Both the position numbers and the translations under genes were made by a program. Positions 44,450-54,065 of a stretch of DNA of 64,000 nt are shown here, piece after piece (positions within the stretch are counted from its first letter, which is position 1; the number at the start of each line of letters is the position of its first letter). The stretch is from Lewinellaceae bacterium. GTDB taxonomy: Bacteria; Bacteroidota; Bacteroidia; Chitinophagales; Saprospiraceae. Location of the stretch: positions 186,001 through 250,000 of the forward strand of contig JACJXZ010000008.1 of NCBI GenBank assembly GCA_020636375.1. Reading direction: 5' to 3'. The notes beneath the pieces are model-generated. The model was not told where the DNA came from. It saw nothing but the letters and a program-made list of their open reading frames with translations, and did not search any database.

Positions 44450-45661
44450 ATGGCAAACCTGACCGGCAAAAAAATCCTGCTTGGCATTACGGGCAGCATT
44501 GCTGCCTACAAGGCAGCATTCCTGGTGCGCCTGCTGATCAAGTCCGGCGCCGAAGTGCAGGCTTTGATGACCAAAGCCGGGGCGGAGTTCATCAGCCCCC
44601 TCACCTTATCGACCCTGACCAAAAGGCCGGTCCATACCGACATCATCGCCGGGGAAAGCTGGAACAACCACGTGGAAATGGGCCTGTGGGCCGACGCCAT
44701 GGTGGTGGCGCCCCTGACGGCTTCCTCCCTGGCCAAGATGGCCCAGGGCATAAGCGACAATATCATCACTGCCACCTACCTCTCGGCGCGCTGCCCGGTG
44801 TTCTTCGCTCCGGCTATGGACCTCGACATGTGGTGCCACCCCGCTACCCGGGAGAACGTGCGGCGCCTCCAGTCCTACGGCAACCTCCTCATCCCCGTAG
44901 GCCACGGCGAGCTGGCCAGCGGCCTGGTCGGCGAGGGCCGCATGGCGGAACCCGAAGAGATCGTCGCCCACCTCCATCATTTCTGGGAAAAACAGCAGAG
45001 CCTGGCCGGCAGGAAGGTACTCATCACCGCCGGCCCGACTTACGAGCCCATCGATCCGGTCCGCTTCGTCGGCAACCGCTCCAGCGGCAAGATGGGCGTG
45101 GCCCTGGCGGATGCCGCCGCCCGCCGCGGCGCCGAGGTGACGCTCGTGCTGGGGCCCTCCCGCCTGTCGCCCCGCGATGCCCGGGTGCAAGTCCTGCCCG
45201 TCCAAACCGCCGAAGAAATGCTGCAGGCAGCGGAGAAGGCCTATCCGGGCGCCGACATCGGCATCCTGGCAGCCGCCGTGGCCGATTACCGCCCCCGGGA
45301 AGCCGCCGCCCGGAAGATCAAAAAAACGGGAGACGTCCTGAAGCTGGAACTGATCAAAAACCCGGACATCGCCGCCACCCTGGGCCAGCGCAAAAAAACG
45401 GGCCAGCTGCTGGTGGGCTTCGCCCTGGAAACCGATAACGAACTGGCCAACGCTCAAAGCAAACTGGAAAAGAAAAACTTCGACCTCATCGTGCTCAACT
45501 CCCTGCAGGATCAAGGCGCCGGCTTCAATTACGATACGAATAAGATCACCATCATCGGCAAAGGCAATAAGATCCGCGATTTTGAGTTAAAATCTAAACC
45601 GGCAGTAGCAGAAGACATCCTCGACGAGGTGGAAGTACTGCTGAAAAATAAACCGGAATAG
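44450..45661 (+). CDS. coaBC: Bifunctional CoaBC (phosphopantothenoylcysteine synthetase/decarboxylase)
   Basis: The 403-residue protein has the CoaC flavoprotein domain (about 1-185: GSIAAYK, SWNNHVEMGLWADAMVVAPL, FAPAMDLDMW) and the CoaB synthetase domain (about 190-400: ITAGPTYEPIDPVRFVGNRS, AAVADYRP, KKTGDVLKLELIKNPDI). It joins cysteine to 4'-phosphopantothenate and decarboxylates the product in coenzyme A synthesis. It lies 8 bases after rpoZ in the operon. Length is normal. Confidence 0.96.
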   Translation: MANLTGKKILLGITGSIAAYKAAFLVRLLIKSGAEVQALMTKAGAEFISPLTLSTLTKRPVHTDIIAGESWNNHVEMGLWADAMVVAPLTASSLAKMAQGISDNIITATYLSARCPVFFAPAMDLDMWCHPATRENVRRLQSYGNLLIPVGHGELASGLVGEGRMAEPEEIVAHLHHFWEKQQSLAGRKVLITAGPTYEPIDPVRFVGNRSSGKMGVALADAAARRGAEVTLVLGPSRLSPRDARVQVLPVQTAEEMLQAAEKAYPGADIGILAAAVADYRPREAAARKIKKTGDVLKLELIKNPDIAATLGQRKKTGQLLVGFALETDNELANAQSKLEKKNFDLIVLNSLQDQGAGFNYDTNKITIIGKGNKIRDFELKSKPAVAEDILDEVEVLLKNKPE

Positions 45662-45839
45662 AAGGGGGGAGTGCCCGGACATAAATATTTAGATATACAT
45701 TGAAATAGGGAAATATATTGTCCAACCAGATAGGGCGGCAGGTTTCAGGATATTTCCACGTATTTCCATGTATTTCCATATATTTCTCCATTCCAACCCC
45801 GGTACATACACATTCATACACGTACACTTTTACAGATAA

Positions 45840-46739
45840 ATGAGAAAATTAATATTCACTCTTTTCCTTTCTGCCATCGCCCTGGGGCTCATCGCCCAGG
45901 AGCTCAACGCCACGGTGCGCATCAATACCCAGAAACTGCAGTCGGCAGACCCCAAGGTGTTCGAAACCCTGGAAAGCACGGTGCGCGAGTTCCTCAATAC
46001 CCAGAAGTGGACGGAGGACGTCTTCGAAAACGAAGAGCGCATCAACGCCAACTTCCTGATCACCATCCAGGAAGAGCTGTCCCCCACCTCCTTTAAGGCG
46101 GATATCGCCCTGCAGGCCTCCCGCCCGGTCTACGGCTCCGACTACGAAACGCCCCTGATCAACCACATCGACAAGGGGGTAACGTTTTTCTACGAGCAGT
46201 TCCAGCCGCTGCAGTTCAGCCAGAACGTCTACAACGACAACCTCTCCAGCGTGCTGGCCTTCCACTCCTACATCATCCTGGGGCTGGATTACGACTCCTA
46301 TTCGCCCTTTGGCGGAGAACCATACTTCCAGGCCGCGCAGGACATCCTCAACAACGTCCCCCAGGCGGCCGCCGCCGCCAACCCTGGCTGGCGCTCCCTG
46401 GACGGCAACCGCAACCGCTTCTGGCTGATCGAAAACCTGCTCTCGCCCCGGGTCCGCCCGCTGCGGCAGGCCTGGTACGATTACCACCGCCAGGGGCTCG
46501 ACGTCAGCGCCACCGACGTGGCCACCGGCAGGGCCATCATCGCCGCCGCCCTGGAGCAAATCCGCGACGTAGACCAGGCCTATCCGAACTCTATGGTCAT
46601 CCAGGTGTTCACGGACACCAAATCCCAGGAAATCCTGGAGATTTTCAAACGGGGCACGCCCCAGGAGCAGAATACCGTGGTGCAGGTGATGACGCGCATC
46701 GATGCGTCGAATGCGGCGGAGTACCGGGCGATTAAGTAG
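45840..46739 (+). CDS. DUF4835 (PorD-like) secreted protein
   Basis: The 299-residue protein has a signal peptide (LFLSAIALGLIAQ) and the DUF4835 pattern: ELNATVRINTQKLQSADPKV, WTEDVFENEERINANFLITI, LAFHSYIILGLDYDSYSPFG and the PNSMVIQVFTDTKSQEI end. The family sits next to coaBC across Bacteroidota and has been linked to type IX secretion (PorD) in some annotations. A 178-base AT-rich gap separates it from coaBC. Confidence 0.88.
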   Translation: MRKLIFTLFLSAIALGLIAQELNATVRINTQKLQSADPKVFETLESTVREFLNTQKWTEDVFENEERINANFLITIQEELSPTSFKADIALQASRPVYGSDYETPLINHIDKGVTFFYEQFQPLQFSQNVYNDNLSSVLAFHSYIILGLDYDSYSPFGGEPYFQAAQDILNNVPQAAAAANPGWRSLDGNRNRFWLIENLLSPRVRPLRQAWYDYHRQGLDVSATDVATGRAIIAAALEQIRDVDQAYPNSMVIQVFTDTKSQEILEIFKRGTPQEQNTVVQVMTRIDASNAAEYRAIK

Positions 46740-46786
46740 GGCGGCTATTCTCCCCAGAATGCCTATCTTTGCCGTTCAAACAAACT

Positions 46787-48382
46787 ATGATGATCCACTC
46801 CCTCCGATTTTGCCTGTTGACCGGAATATTGCTGCTCTGGGCAGCGGCCCTCTGCGGCCAGCGCGACGACGTGCCCGCCCGCGCCACCTGGGGCGAAGAA
46901 CTGACCGAGCCGGCCGGCACCCGCATCACCAAGGCCATCGCCGTCAACAAGGAAGGCTTTTACATGCTGCGGCGGAAGAACGAAGGGGCCTTGTCCAACG
47001 AACAGGCCTACCTGGAATATTACGACACCGGCATGCGCCTGCGCAAATCCGAGCAGCTGGACCTGAAATACAAGGGCAAGCGGCGCGATTTCGAGGACGT
47101 GGCCATGATCGGCGGGCAGCTCTATCTCTTCACCAGCTTCAACAACCAGGCACAAAAGAAGAACTACCTGTTCTACCAGAAGGTCAGCAAGCGGCTGCAG
47201 GCCTCCAGAGACCTGGTGATGATCTCGGAAGTGGAGGCACCGAACAAGGCGCGGGAGGGCGCCTTCAACCTGGTCATCTCCGGCGACAGCTCCAAAGTGC
47301 TGCTCTACAGCCAGCTGCCCTACCAGAAAAAGGACCCGGAGCGCTTCGCCATCAGCGTCTTCGACAACCAGATGAATAAGCTCTGGAGCCGCGACATTAT
47401 CCTGCCCTATTCCGACCAGCAGTTCGGCGTCGAGGATTACCGCATTGACGAACAAGGCAATGTCTACCTCATGGGCGTATTGTATGTCGACGGGGTGCGC
47501 GAGCGCCGCCGGGGCCGGCCTAACTACCAGTACGTCATCCTGGCCTACACCCAGCAGGGCGAGGACGTGCAGGAGTACCACGTCGCCCTGGAAAACAAGT
47601 TCATCACCGACCTGGCCTTCCGCATCGCCGACGACGGCAACCTGGTCTGCGCCGGCTTCTTCTCGGAAAAAGGGGCCTACAGCGTAAAGGGCACCTGCTT
47701 TTTCAAGCTGAACGCCAGGACCAAAGAGATCTACAACCTCAACTTCAAGGAGTTCGACTTCGAGTTCCGCACCGAATTCATGCGGCCGGCAGAGCTGCGC
47801 CGCGCCAGCCGGGCCGAAGCCAGCGGCGACGCCAACCGGGCACCGGAACTCTACCGCTTCTCCCTCGACGAGCTGGTGCTGCGCAGCGACGGCGGTGCCG
47901 TGCTGGTCGCCGAGCAGTTCTTCGTCTTCGAACGCGCCTACCGCTACTGGGACGGTACCCTGCGCTTCGACTACTTCTACAACTACAACGACATCATCGT
48001 GGTGAACATACAGCCGGACGGCGGCATCGAATGGGCCACGCGCATCCCCAAACGGCAGGAAACCATGAACGACGGGGGCTACTATTCCTCCTACGCCATG
48101 TCGATCGTACGCGACCGGCTGTACTTCATCTTCAACGACAACAGCCGGAACTTTGCCGACGACGGCTCCGGCCGGCTCTATAATTTCAACGGCCGCAATT
48201 CCATCGTCGCCCTGGCCGAGCTGCGCAAGGACGGCCAACTGCGCATGTACCCCCTGTTCAACAACCGGGACGCCGAAGTGCTCACCCGGCCCAAGATTTG
48301 CAAACAGACCGGCAGCCGCCGCATGATGGTCTACGGCGAACGGGGCCGGCAGTACCGCTTCGCAGAGCTGGTGTTCGAGTAG
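46787..48382 (+). CDS. Secreted protein of unknown function, probable beta-propeller-like
   Basis: The start is the ATG at 46787 (MMIHSLRF), giving 531 residues with a signal peptide (GILLLWAAALCGQ). The body is made of repeated strands of the type NKEGFYMLRRKN, GGQLYLFTSFNNQ, DEQGNVYLMGVLY and DGGAVLVAEQFFVF at about 50-residue spacing, which suggests a beta-propeller. No family recognised. It takes the place where recN is often found in this gene order. Very GC-rich, with long mirror frames on the opposite strand. Confidence 0.6.
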   Translation: MMIHSLRFCLLTGILLLWAAALCGQRDDVPARATWGEELTEPAGTRITKAIAVNKEGFYMLRRKNEGALSNEQAYLEYYDTGMRLRKSEQLDLKYKGKRRDFEDVAMIGGQLYLFTSFNNQAQKKNYLFYQKVSKRLQASRDLVMISEVEAPNKAREGAFNLVISGDSSKVLLYSQLPYQKKDPERFAISVFDNQMNKLWSRDIILPYSDQQFGVEDYRIDEQGNVYLMGVLYVDGVRERRRGRPNYQYVILAYTQQGEDVQEYHVALENKFITDLAFRIADDGNLVCAGFFSEKGAYSVKGTCFFKLNARTKEIYNLNFKEFDFEFRTEFMRPAELRRASRAEASGDANRAPELYRFSLDELVLRSDGGAVLVAEQFFVFERAYRYWDGTLRFDYFYNYNDIIVVNIQPDGGIEWATRIPKRQETMNDGGYYSSYAMSIVRDRLYFIFNDNSRNFADDGSGRLYNFNGRNSIVALAELRKDGQLRMYPLFNNRDAEVLTRPKICKQTGSRRMMVYGERGRQYRFAELVFE

Positions 48383-48412
48383 CTGCCAGCCTGCGCCCAA
48401 CACATGAGGCTG

Positions 48413-48570
48413 CTCCGGAAAGTCCCCCAAATGAGTGGATAAGTGAGGGACTGAATGAGTGAATAAATATAAAATATGTATTGTTTTTAAAATCAAATCT
48501 TATTACATAGCTGATTCTATTCACTCATTCGCTAAGTCACTCCTTCACTCCTTTCCCAGGGTTTCCGGAG
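48413..48570. repeat. MITE-like element, copy B
   Basis: Begins CTCCGGAAA and ends TTTCCGGAG, perfect inverted ends; interior AT-rich with AATGAGTGGATAAGTGAG and ATTCACTCATTCGCTAAG, matching copy A at 37595-37750. Confidence 0.7.
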
Positions 48571-48579
48571 TGCCCTCAC

Positions 48580-48621
48580 ACCTAAACACCTAAACACCTA
48601 AACACCTAAACACCTAAACAC
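48580..48621. repeat. 8-bp tandem repeat (ACCTAAAC)
   Basis: About five copies of ACCTAAAC, followed by CA-rich sequence (ACATACATACACATACACGC) up to the purN ATG. Low-complexity leader; length may vary between strains. Confidence 0.7.
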
Positions 48622-48650
48622 ATACATACACATACACGCACACACACGCC

Positions 48651-49229
48651 ATGCCCAACATAGCCATTTTCGCCTCCGGGACCGGAACAAATGCGGGAAA
48701 AATCATTGATTATTTTAAGGAAAATGCTAATATTCACGTGGTACTGGTCGTTTCGAATAAGGCAACGGCGCCGGTGCTGGAGTTAGCGGATGAATCCGGC
48801 ATTGAAAAGATGGTGATCAGCCGGCAGTCCTTTTACGAAACGGAGGGATTGCTGGATGCCCTGCGCGACAGAGGCGTCGGCCTTATCGTCCTGGCCGGCT
48901 TTTTGTGGCTCATTCCGGACTATCTGGTACGGGCCTACGACAAGCGGATGGTCAACATCCACCCGGCCCTGCTTCCCAAATACGGCGGCAAAGGCATGTA
49001 CGGCATGAACGTCCACCGTGCGGTGAAGGCCGCCGGCGAAACCGTTTCGGGCATCACCATCCACTACGTCAACGAGCGCTACGATGAAGGCGGCGTCATT
49101 TTCCAGGCAACCTGCCCCATCGCCCCGGACGACGAACCCGAGGATATCGCCCGCAAAGTGCAGCAACTGGAACACCGGCATTTCGCCCCGGTGGTGGAGC
49201 AACTGGCGCAGGAGCTGGAGGAGGGGTAG
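48651..49229 (+). CDS. purN: Phosphoribosylglycinamide formyltransferase
   Basis: The 192-residue protein matches PurN: IAIFASGTGTNAGKIIDYFK at the N-terminus, VLAGFLWLIPDYLVRAYDKR, the active-site stretch MVNIHPALLPKYGGKGMYG (Asn, His) and GITIHYVNERYDEGGVIFQ with the catalytic Asp. It transfers a formyl group from 10-formyl-THF to GAR in purine synthesis. Monocistronic here. Confidence 0.96.
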   Translation: MPNIAIFASGTGTNAGKIIDYFKENANIHVVLVVSNKATAPVLELADESGIEKMVISRQSFYETEGLLDALRDRGVGLIVLAGFLWLIPDYLVRAYDKRMVNIHPALLPKYGGKGMYGMNVHRAVKAAGETVSGITIHYVNERYDEGGVIFQATCPIAPDDEPEDIARKVQQLEHRHFAPVVEQLAQELEEG

Positions 49230-49363
49230 GGGAGAGGGGCTGCTGTTGGCTGTTGGCTGTTCGCCGTTCGCGGTTCGCCGTTCGGCACCATAACACCGCA
49301 ACACCGCAAAACCATAACCCCATAACACCTGAACATAAACTTCATAACCAATAAACCGCAAAC

Positions 49364-51376
49364 ATGACTAAGAAGCTATTACTCCTGCTCATCCTGTCGG
49401 TAAGCTTTGCGGGCCTGGCCTCTGCCCAGAGCTGGCGCAAACTCAAAAAAGAGGCGGAGCAAGCTTATCAGGATGGCGAACTCGCCGACGCGGCGGACAA
49501 GTACGAACAAGCCTGGCGCAAGAAACGCAAAAAAGAAGATCTCATCCATCAGGCCGGAGAGCTCTATTACCAGCTTCGCGATTACCGGAAGGCTGCCGAA
49601 GCGTACCGCCCCATCAAAGAAAAAAACAGCGAATTTCCCCTGGTCGGGCTGAAATTTGCCCGCTGCCTGAAGCAGGACGGCCAGTACGACCGAGCCATCA
49701 ATGAGTTCGAAACCTTCATGCAGAACTACACCGGCGACGGCAAGGACATCCTCGAAGAGATTATCCGGAACGAGATTGCCGGCTGCCGCCTCGGCATGGA
49801 TGCTCCGGCTCAGGCCGACCGCGACGTCGAGCTGCTGCTGCCCGGCGACGGCATCAACTCCGAAAAAGACGAATTTGCGCCCTACCCGGTCTCCGACAAC
49901 GAGCTCTACTACTCCTCGACCACCGGCGACCGCGCCCGCATCTACGCTTCCCGGCGGGACGGCAGCACCTGGAGCAAGGGCGAGCCGCCCCGAAACTTCC
50001 CGGTCATCCAGTCCGGCCACTTCTGCAACGGGGCGATGGCGCCCGACGGCAGCCGCCTCTATTTTACCGTCTGCAGCAATACCAGCGGCCCCTGGAACGA
50101 CATCAAGACCCGCTGCGAAATCTTCGTCACCAAAAGGGTCGGCGCCGTGTGGTCCCAGCCCGAGCGGCTGCCGGATTACATCAACATGGCGGGCGTGACC
50201 GCCACCCACCCCTCCATCGTCCACCAGCGAGGGCAGGAGATTCTCTTCTTTGCCTCCAACCGCGAGGGCGGCCGCGGCGGCATGGACCTCTGGTACGCTT
50301 CCCGCGACCTGGGTTCCGACAACATCGACTTCACCTTCCCGGTCAATATGGGGCCGGTGGTCAATACCCTGGGCGACGAGATCACGCCCTTCTACAATGT
50401 CGAAGACCAGACGCTCTACTTCGCTTCCAACGGACATGTTTCTATGGGCGGGTTCGACATTTTCAGCTCCATCGGCGACGAGGTGAGCTGGTCGCAGCCG
50501 GACAACCTGGGCATGCCCGTCAACTCCAGCGCCGATGAGTACTTCTATATCCTCAACCCTTCGCGGACGGGCGGGTTCCTGACCTCCAACCGCGTGTTTG
50601 CCGGGCAGAAACCCACGACGACGCACGAGGACATCTTCGAGTTCGCCGTCGGCGGCCGCCGCGTCATGGTCAAGGGCAATGTGTACGACCGGCAGTCGGG
50701 AGAGCCCATCAACAACATCACCGTCACCCTGTATCAAACCTACGAAGACGGCCGGGAAACAGAGCTGATCTCCCGCGCCTTCAACGACGGCAAGTACTCC
50801 TACGAAATCCTGCCCAACCGGCAGTTCCGGGTAGAGGTGTCGGCTTACGGTTATGAGCCGGGGTCCTACCGCTTTGCGAGCAACGATATGAATACCTTCA
50901 CCTACGGCCAGCCCATCTTCCTGGCCGTGCAAGGTGCCGCCGGCGCAGCGCCTTCGCCGGAGACGACTTATCCGGGCGAGCCCGCAGCCCCCGGCCAGCC
51001 GGCCCAGCCTACCCGCCCGGCGCCGGCTCAGCCGACGGTTAATGCTCCGGCGGGACAGCCCTATACGGCGCGCGGAAGAGGGCCCAACGACAATTACGAA
51101 TACCAGACCAGCGCGCCCCGCCACCAGGGCACCTACTACAAGATACAGCTGGCGGCGGTGGGCACCTTCCAGGAGAACCGGTTCAGCAACGTGGCCGCCC
51201 TGGGCCGGATCGACACTGAGCTCATCCTCGCCCGCGGCCTGACCCGCGTGCTGCTGGCCGATTTCTTCAGCCTCCAGGAAGCCCGCTCGGCCCTGCAGCA
51301 GGTGAAGAGCAAAGGTTACAGCGGTGCCTACATCGTCGAATATGTCGACGGGGAGCGGTATAGTAAGGTACAGTAA
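49364..51376 (+). CDS. PorE-like TPR/beta-propeller envelope protein with SPOR-like C-terminus
   Basis: The 670-residue protein has a signal peptide (LLILSVSFAGLASA), TPR repeats (about 25-135), a PD40/WD40-like propeller (about 150-430: YPVSDNELYYSSTTGDRARI, GRGGMDLWYASRD, GGFDIFSSIGD), a carboxypeptidase-regulatory-like domain (about 435-520: KGNVYDRQSGEPINNITVTL), a Pro-rich linker and a C-terminal domain YYKIQLAAVGTF...GYSGAYIVEYVDG. PorE and its relatives end in an OmpA peptidoglycan-binding domain; here the end looks like a SPOR domain, which also binds peptidoglycan. Role in type IX secretion anchoring is inferred from the first three domains. Confidence 0.8.
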   Translation: MTKKLLLLLILSVSFAGLASAQSWRKLKKEAEQAYQDGELADAADKYEQAWRKKRKKEDLIHQAGELYYQLRDYRKAAEAYRPIKEKNSEFPLVGLKFARCLKQDGQYDRAINEFETFMQNYTGDGKDILEEIIRNEIAGCRLGMDAPAQADRDVELLLPGDGINSEKDEFAPYPVSDNELYYSSTTGDRARIYASRRDGSTWSKGEPPRNFPVIQSGHFCNGAMAPDGSRLYFTVCSNTSGPWNDIKTRCEIFVTKRVGAVWSQPERLPDYINMAGVTATHPSIVHQRGQEILFFASNREGGRGGMDLWYASRDLGSDNIDFTFPVNMGPVVNTLGDEITPFYNVEDQTLYFASNGHVSMGGFDIFSSIGDEVSWSQPDNLGMPVNSSADEYFYILNPSRTGGFLTSNRVFAGQKPTTTHEDIFEFAVGGRRVMVKGNVYDRQSGEPINNITVTLYQTYEDGRETELISRAFNDGKYSYEILPNRQFRVEVSAYGYEPGSYRFASNDMNTFTYGQPIFLAVQGAAGAAPSPETTYPGEPAAPGQPAQPTRPAPAQPTVNAPAGQPYTARGRGPNDNYEYQTSAPRHQGTYYKIQLAAVGTFQENRFSNVAALGRIDTELILARGLTRVLLADFFSLQEARSALQQVKSKGYSGAYIVEYVDGERYSKVQ

Positions 51377-51470
51377 CGCCGGTTTTTGGCGAGCGATGGT
51401 TGTCTGTTGATGGTTGTTGGTTACGCCCAACCATCAACAGACAACTATCAACAAACAACCAATCCCCGCC

Positions 51471-52787
51471 ATGCCCCTGCCCAACGCCTCCCCCATGCCT
51501 GCCAGCCTGGAAAAACAACACCTGGTCCTGTTCTTTTATGTGGTGACGATCGCCGCCCTGGCACTGTCTCCCTTTTTGCTGTCGGTGGGCATGATCTCCC
51601 TGGCGGTGCTGAGCCTGATCCGTTTCCGGGTAGGCCGCCGGGAGTTCAGGGTGGCCATCGACCGGGAAGCTATCCGGCGGATGCTGCGGATATGGCAGTA
51701 CCCGCCTTTCGTTGCGATCACGCTGTTCTTTTTCCTCGTCCTGCTCAGCTTCTGGCAGACCGAGGACTACAGCTACTGGCTGGCTCGCCTGCGCATCAAA
51801 GTTCCCTTTCTGGCCCTTCCCCTGGTATTCCTCGGCCATCCCCGCCTGGAAGAGCGGCAGTGGCTGGGGTTGCTGTATTTCCTGCTGGTGTTGATGTTCG
51901 TGACCGCCATCGGCGTCGCCATCAACTACGGGGTTCACTACGAGGAGATACAGCTGATGCTGAAGCAGGGGCAGCCCATGCCTACGCCCCGCAACCACAT
52001 CCGCTACAGCCTGTTGCTGGCCCTGGGCGTCGTGAGCGGCGGCTACCTGTACAGCCGGGGGTATTTCCTGCGCTACGCCCGGGAGCGGCATTTCATCCTG
52101 GGCGCCACGCTGTTCCTGTTCGTTTTCATCCACCTGCTGTCGGTGCGCAGCGGCATCCTGGCCCTGTATGCGGCCTTGTTCCTGCTGTTGGCGCGGTACA
52201 TCCTGGTATCCCGCCGTTATGGTTGGGGGCTGGCCCTGCTGGCGGCCCTGGCGGCCATGCCGGCGGCCGCCTACCTGCTGGTGCCCAGTTTCCGGGCCAA
52301 GGTAGATTACATGCGCTGGGGGCTGATCAAATACCAGGAAGGGGAGGGGGCCGATTATTCCGATACCGGCCGCCTCGTCTCCATGAAAGTGGGTTGGGTA
52401 CTGGCCCGGCAGCACCCCGTTTTTGGCGTGGGGGCAGGCAACCTGAACCAGGAAGTGAAAAGGGTATTTGACCAGTCCTATCCCCAGCTGCCGGAACCGC
52501 TGGTGCCGCACAACCAGTTCCTGTTCGTGCTGGCGGGTACGGGAGCGGCGGGCCTGCTACTTTTCCTCTTCGCCCTTTTCCATCCGCTCTTTTATCGCCG
52601 GAACTACCGCCACCCTTTCCTGCTGGGGTTCTACGGCGTTGTGCTGGCGGCGTTTTTGATCGAACATTTCATCGAGAATTCGACGGGGGTAGGTTTTTTC
52701 GCGTTTTTTCTGCTGTTGTTTTTGAATGTGGGCAGAGAGGCAACCGAACGCCCCTTTTTTTGTTCTTCAAAAAAAAGCTTACGCTAA
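51471..52787 (+). CDS. O-antigen ligase-like membrane protein
   Basis: The ATG at 51471 (MPLPNASPMPASLEKQ) gives 438 residues; the frame is open further upstream through a low-complexity leader. About ten to twelve membrane helices are visible. The Wzy_C-type region contains RSGILALYAALFLLLARYIL, then a large loop with VGAGNLNQEVKRVFDQSYPQ and PLVPHNQFLFVLAGTGAAGL, the HNQFL motif being typical of O-antigen ligases/polymerases. It probably acts on a lipid-linked glycan at the outer face of the inner membrane. Confidence 0.82.
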   Translation: MPLPNASPMPASLEKQHLVLFFYVVTIAALALSPFLLSVGMISLAVLSLIRFRVGRREFRVAIDREAIRRMLRIWQYPPFVAITLFFFLVLLSFWQTEDYSYWLARLRIKVPFLALPLVFLGHPRLEERQWLGLLYFLLVLMFVTAIGVAINYGVHYEEIQLMLKQGQPMPTPRNHIRYSLLLALGVVSGGYLYSRGYFLRYARERHFILGATLFLFVFIHLLSVRSGILALYAALFLLLARYILVSRRYGWGLALLAALAAMPAAAYLLVPSFRAKVDYMRWGLIKYQEGEGADYSDTGRLVSMKVGWVLARQHPVFGVGAGNLNQEVKRVFDQSYPQLPEPLVPHNQFLFVLAGTGAAGLLLFLFALFHPLFYRRNYRHPFLLGFYGVVLAAFLIEHFIENSTGVGFFAFFLLLFLNVGREATERPFFCSSKKSLR

Positions 52788-52796
52788 AGTAAAATC

Positions 52797-53708
52797 ATGC
52801 AAAAAATTTGTTTTTCCCTTTTTCTGGCCCTGCTGGCCGTCGCCGCCTGGGCGCAGCCGGCCAGCTCTGCTCAATATGCCCCTACTGCCGAAGAGAACGC
52901 CTTGCTCTGGGAGATCAGCGGTAAAGAGCTGAAAGAGCCATCCTACCTGTTCGGCACCATCCACATGATCGGCAAGGAAGATTTCTTCCTGACGGACGCC
53001 ACCAAAGCCTCGTTCGGCAAGGCGCAGCAGGTGGCCTTCGAGATCGACATGGAGGACATGATGGACTTCACCAAGCTGATGCCGCTGATGATGAAGGCCT
53101 TTATGGCCAACGACACCACCCTGAGCGACCTGCTCAGCGAGGAAGACTACAAGCTGGTCGAAGCGCACTTCGAGGAGGTGGGCCTGCCCCTGATGTTCCT
53201 GGAGCGCATCAAGCCCATGTTCCTTTCTGCCCTGGGCGGCGAGGATATGATCAGCATGGGCAGCGGCGACGACAGCCAGGTGGTCTCCTACGAAATGGAG
53301 CTCATGCAGATGGCGCAGCAGCGCAAACTGCCCATCGAGGGGCTGGAAACCGCCGAGTACCAGATGAGCATGTTCGACAGCATTCCCTATACCGTGCAGG
53401 CCAAAATGCTGGTCGAAACCATCAAGTCGGAGAAAACCGACAGCGGGCAGTTCGCCAAAATGGTTGAACTCTACAAGAACCAGGACCTGCAGGGCATGCA
53501 GGGCATGATGGAGGACGAATCCTCCGGCATCGGCGGCTACGAAGACCTGCTGCTGGTGCGCCGCAACCGCAACTGGATACCGGTGATGGGCGAAATGATG
53601 GTGGCTAAGCCCACTTTCTTCGCGGTCGGCGCCGGCCATCTGGGAGGGGACGAAGGCGTGGTGGCTCTGTTGCGGGAGGCAGGGTATGTGGTGAAGCCCC
53701 TGAGGTAA
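52797..53708 (+). CDS. TraB/GumN family secreted protein
   Basis: The 303-residue protein has a signal peptide (LFLALLAVAAWAQ) and the TraB/GumN pattern: LLWEISGKELKEPSYLFGTI followed by HMIG, AFEIDMEDMM, GLETAEYQMSMFDSIP, and the C-terminal FFAVGAGHLGGDEGVVALLR. The GTIH His, the ExD acidic pair and GAGHL His form the putative metal site of a Tiki-like peptidase. It starts 9 bases after the O-antigen-ligase-like gene. Confidence 0.88.
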   Translation: MQKICFSLFLALLAVAAWAQPASSAQYAPTAEENALLWEISGKELKEPSYLFGTIHMIGKEDFFLTDATKASFGKAQQVAFEIDMEDMMDFTKLMPLMMKAFMANDTTLSDLLSEEDYKLVEAHFEEVGLPLMFLERIKPMFLSALGGEDMISMGSGDDSQVVSYEMELMQMAQQRKLPIEGLETAEYQMSMFDSIPYTVQAKMLVETIKSEKTDSGQFAKMVELYKNQDLQGMQGMMEDESSGIGGYEDLLLVRRNRNWIPVMGEMMVAKPTFFAVGAGHLGGDEGVVALLREAGYVVKPLR

Positions 53709-54065
53709 GCTGTGTGTGGTGTACGGGTCAGCCGGGTAAGCTTTCGTGGCATCTTATCGCCACGTGCGTACCTTACATTAGAAACTGCTGGGGGACTGGA
53801 ACACGGCAACCTGGCAACTCTGCGCCTCCGCTAGGCCAGGGCAGGCGTGCGCGAACCACGAACTGTGAGGTGTTATTTGGCATTACACCTGTGTCGCAAA
53901 ATAAATAGTTGCATTTGGTGATTTTTATTACTTTTTTTATTCGGCTAAAAGGCGTATCTTAGAACAATATTATATCCAAACCGCCTTAGTCGGGCGCCAG
54001 TCCCAAAAACGTCTGGCAAGCTATGATCAAGAGCGGGGCTATTTTTTCACCAAAATGCTCCTGCC
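53709..54065. other. Spacer with possible small RNA, low confidence
   Basis: No protein gene. From about 53.93 kb it is AT-rich with TATCTTAG (53956-53963), close to a -7 box, followed by a GC-rich stretch with a GCCAG...CTGGC hairpin and GCGGGGCTATTTTTTC near 54.05 kb that could end a short transcript. No known RNA family recognised. Confidence 0.3.

Noticed and set aside
46763..48496. Long minus-strand open frame of 577 codons opposite the secreted protein at 46787-48382
   Set aside because: It is a GC-rich mirror frame with Val/Gly/Ala/His-rich composition and no domain pattern; the plus-strand frame has a signal peptide and regular strands.
49379..51430. Minus-strand frame of 683 codons opposite the PorE-like gene
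   Set aside because: Codon-phase shadow of a GC-rich gene; no recognisable motif.
53930..54060. Small RNA or riboswitch before the rhodanese gene
   Set aside because: A -7-like box, one short hairpin and a T-run are present, but no family pattern is recognisable; kept only as a spacer note.
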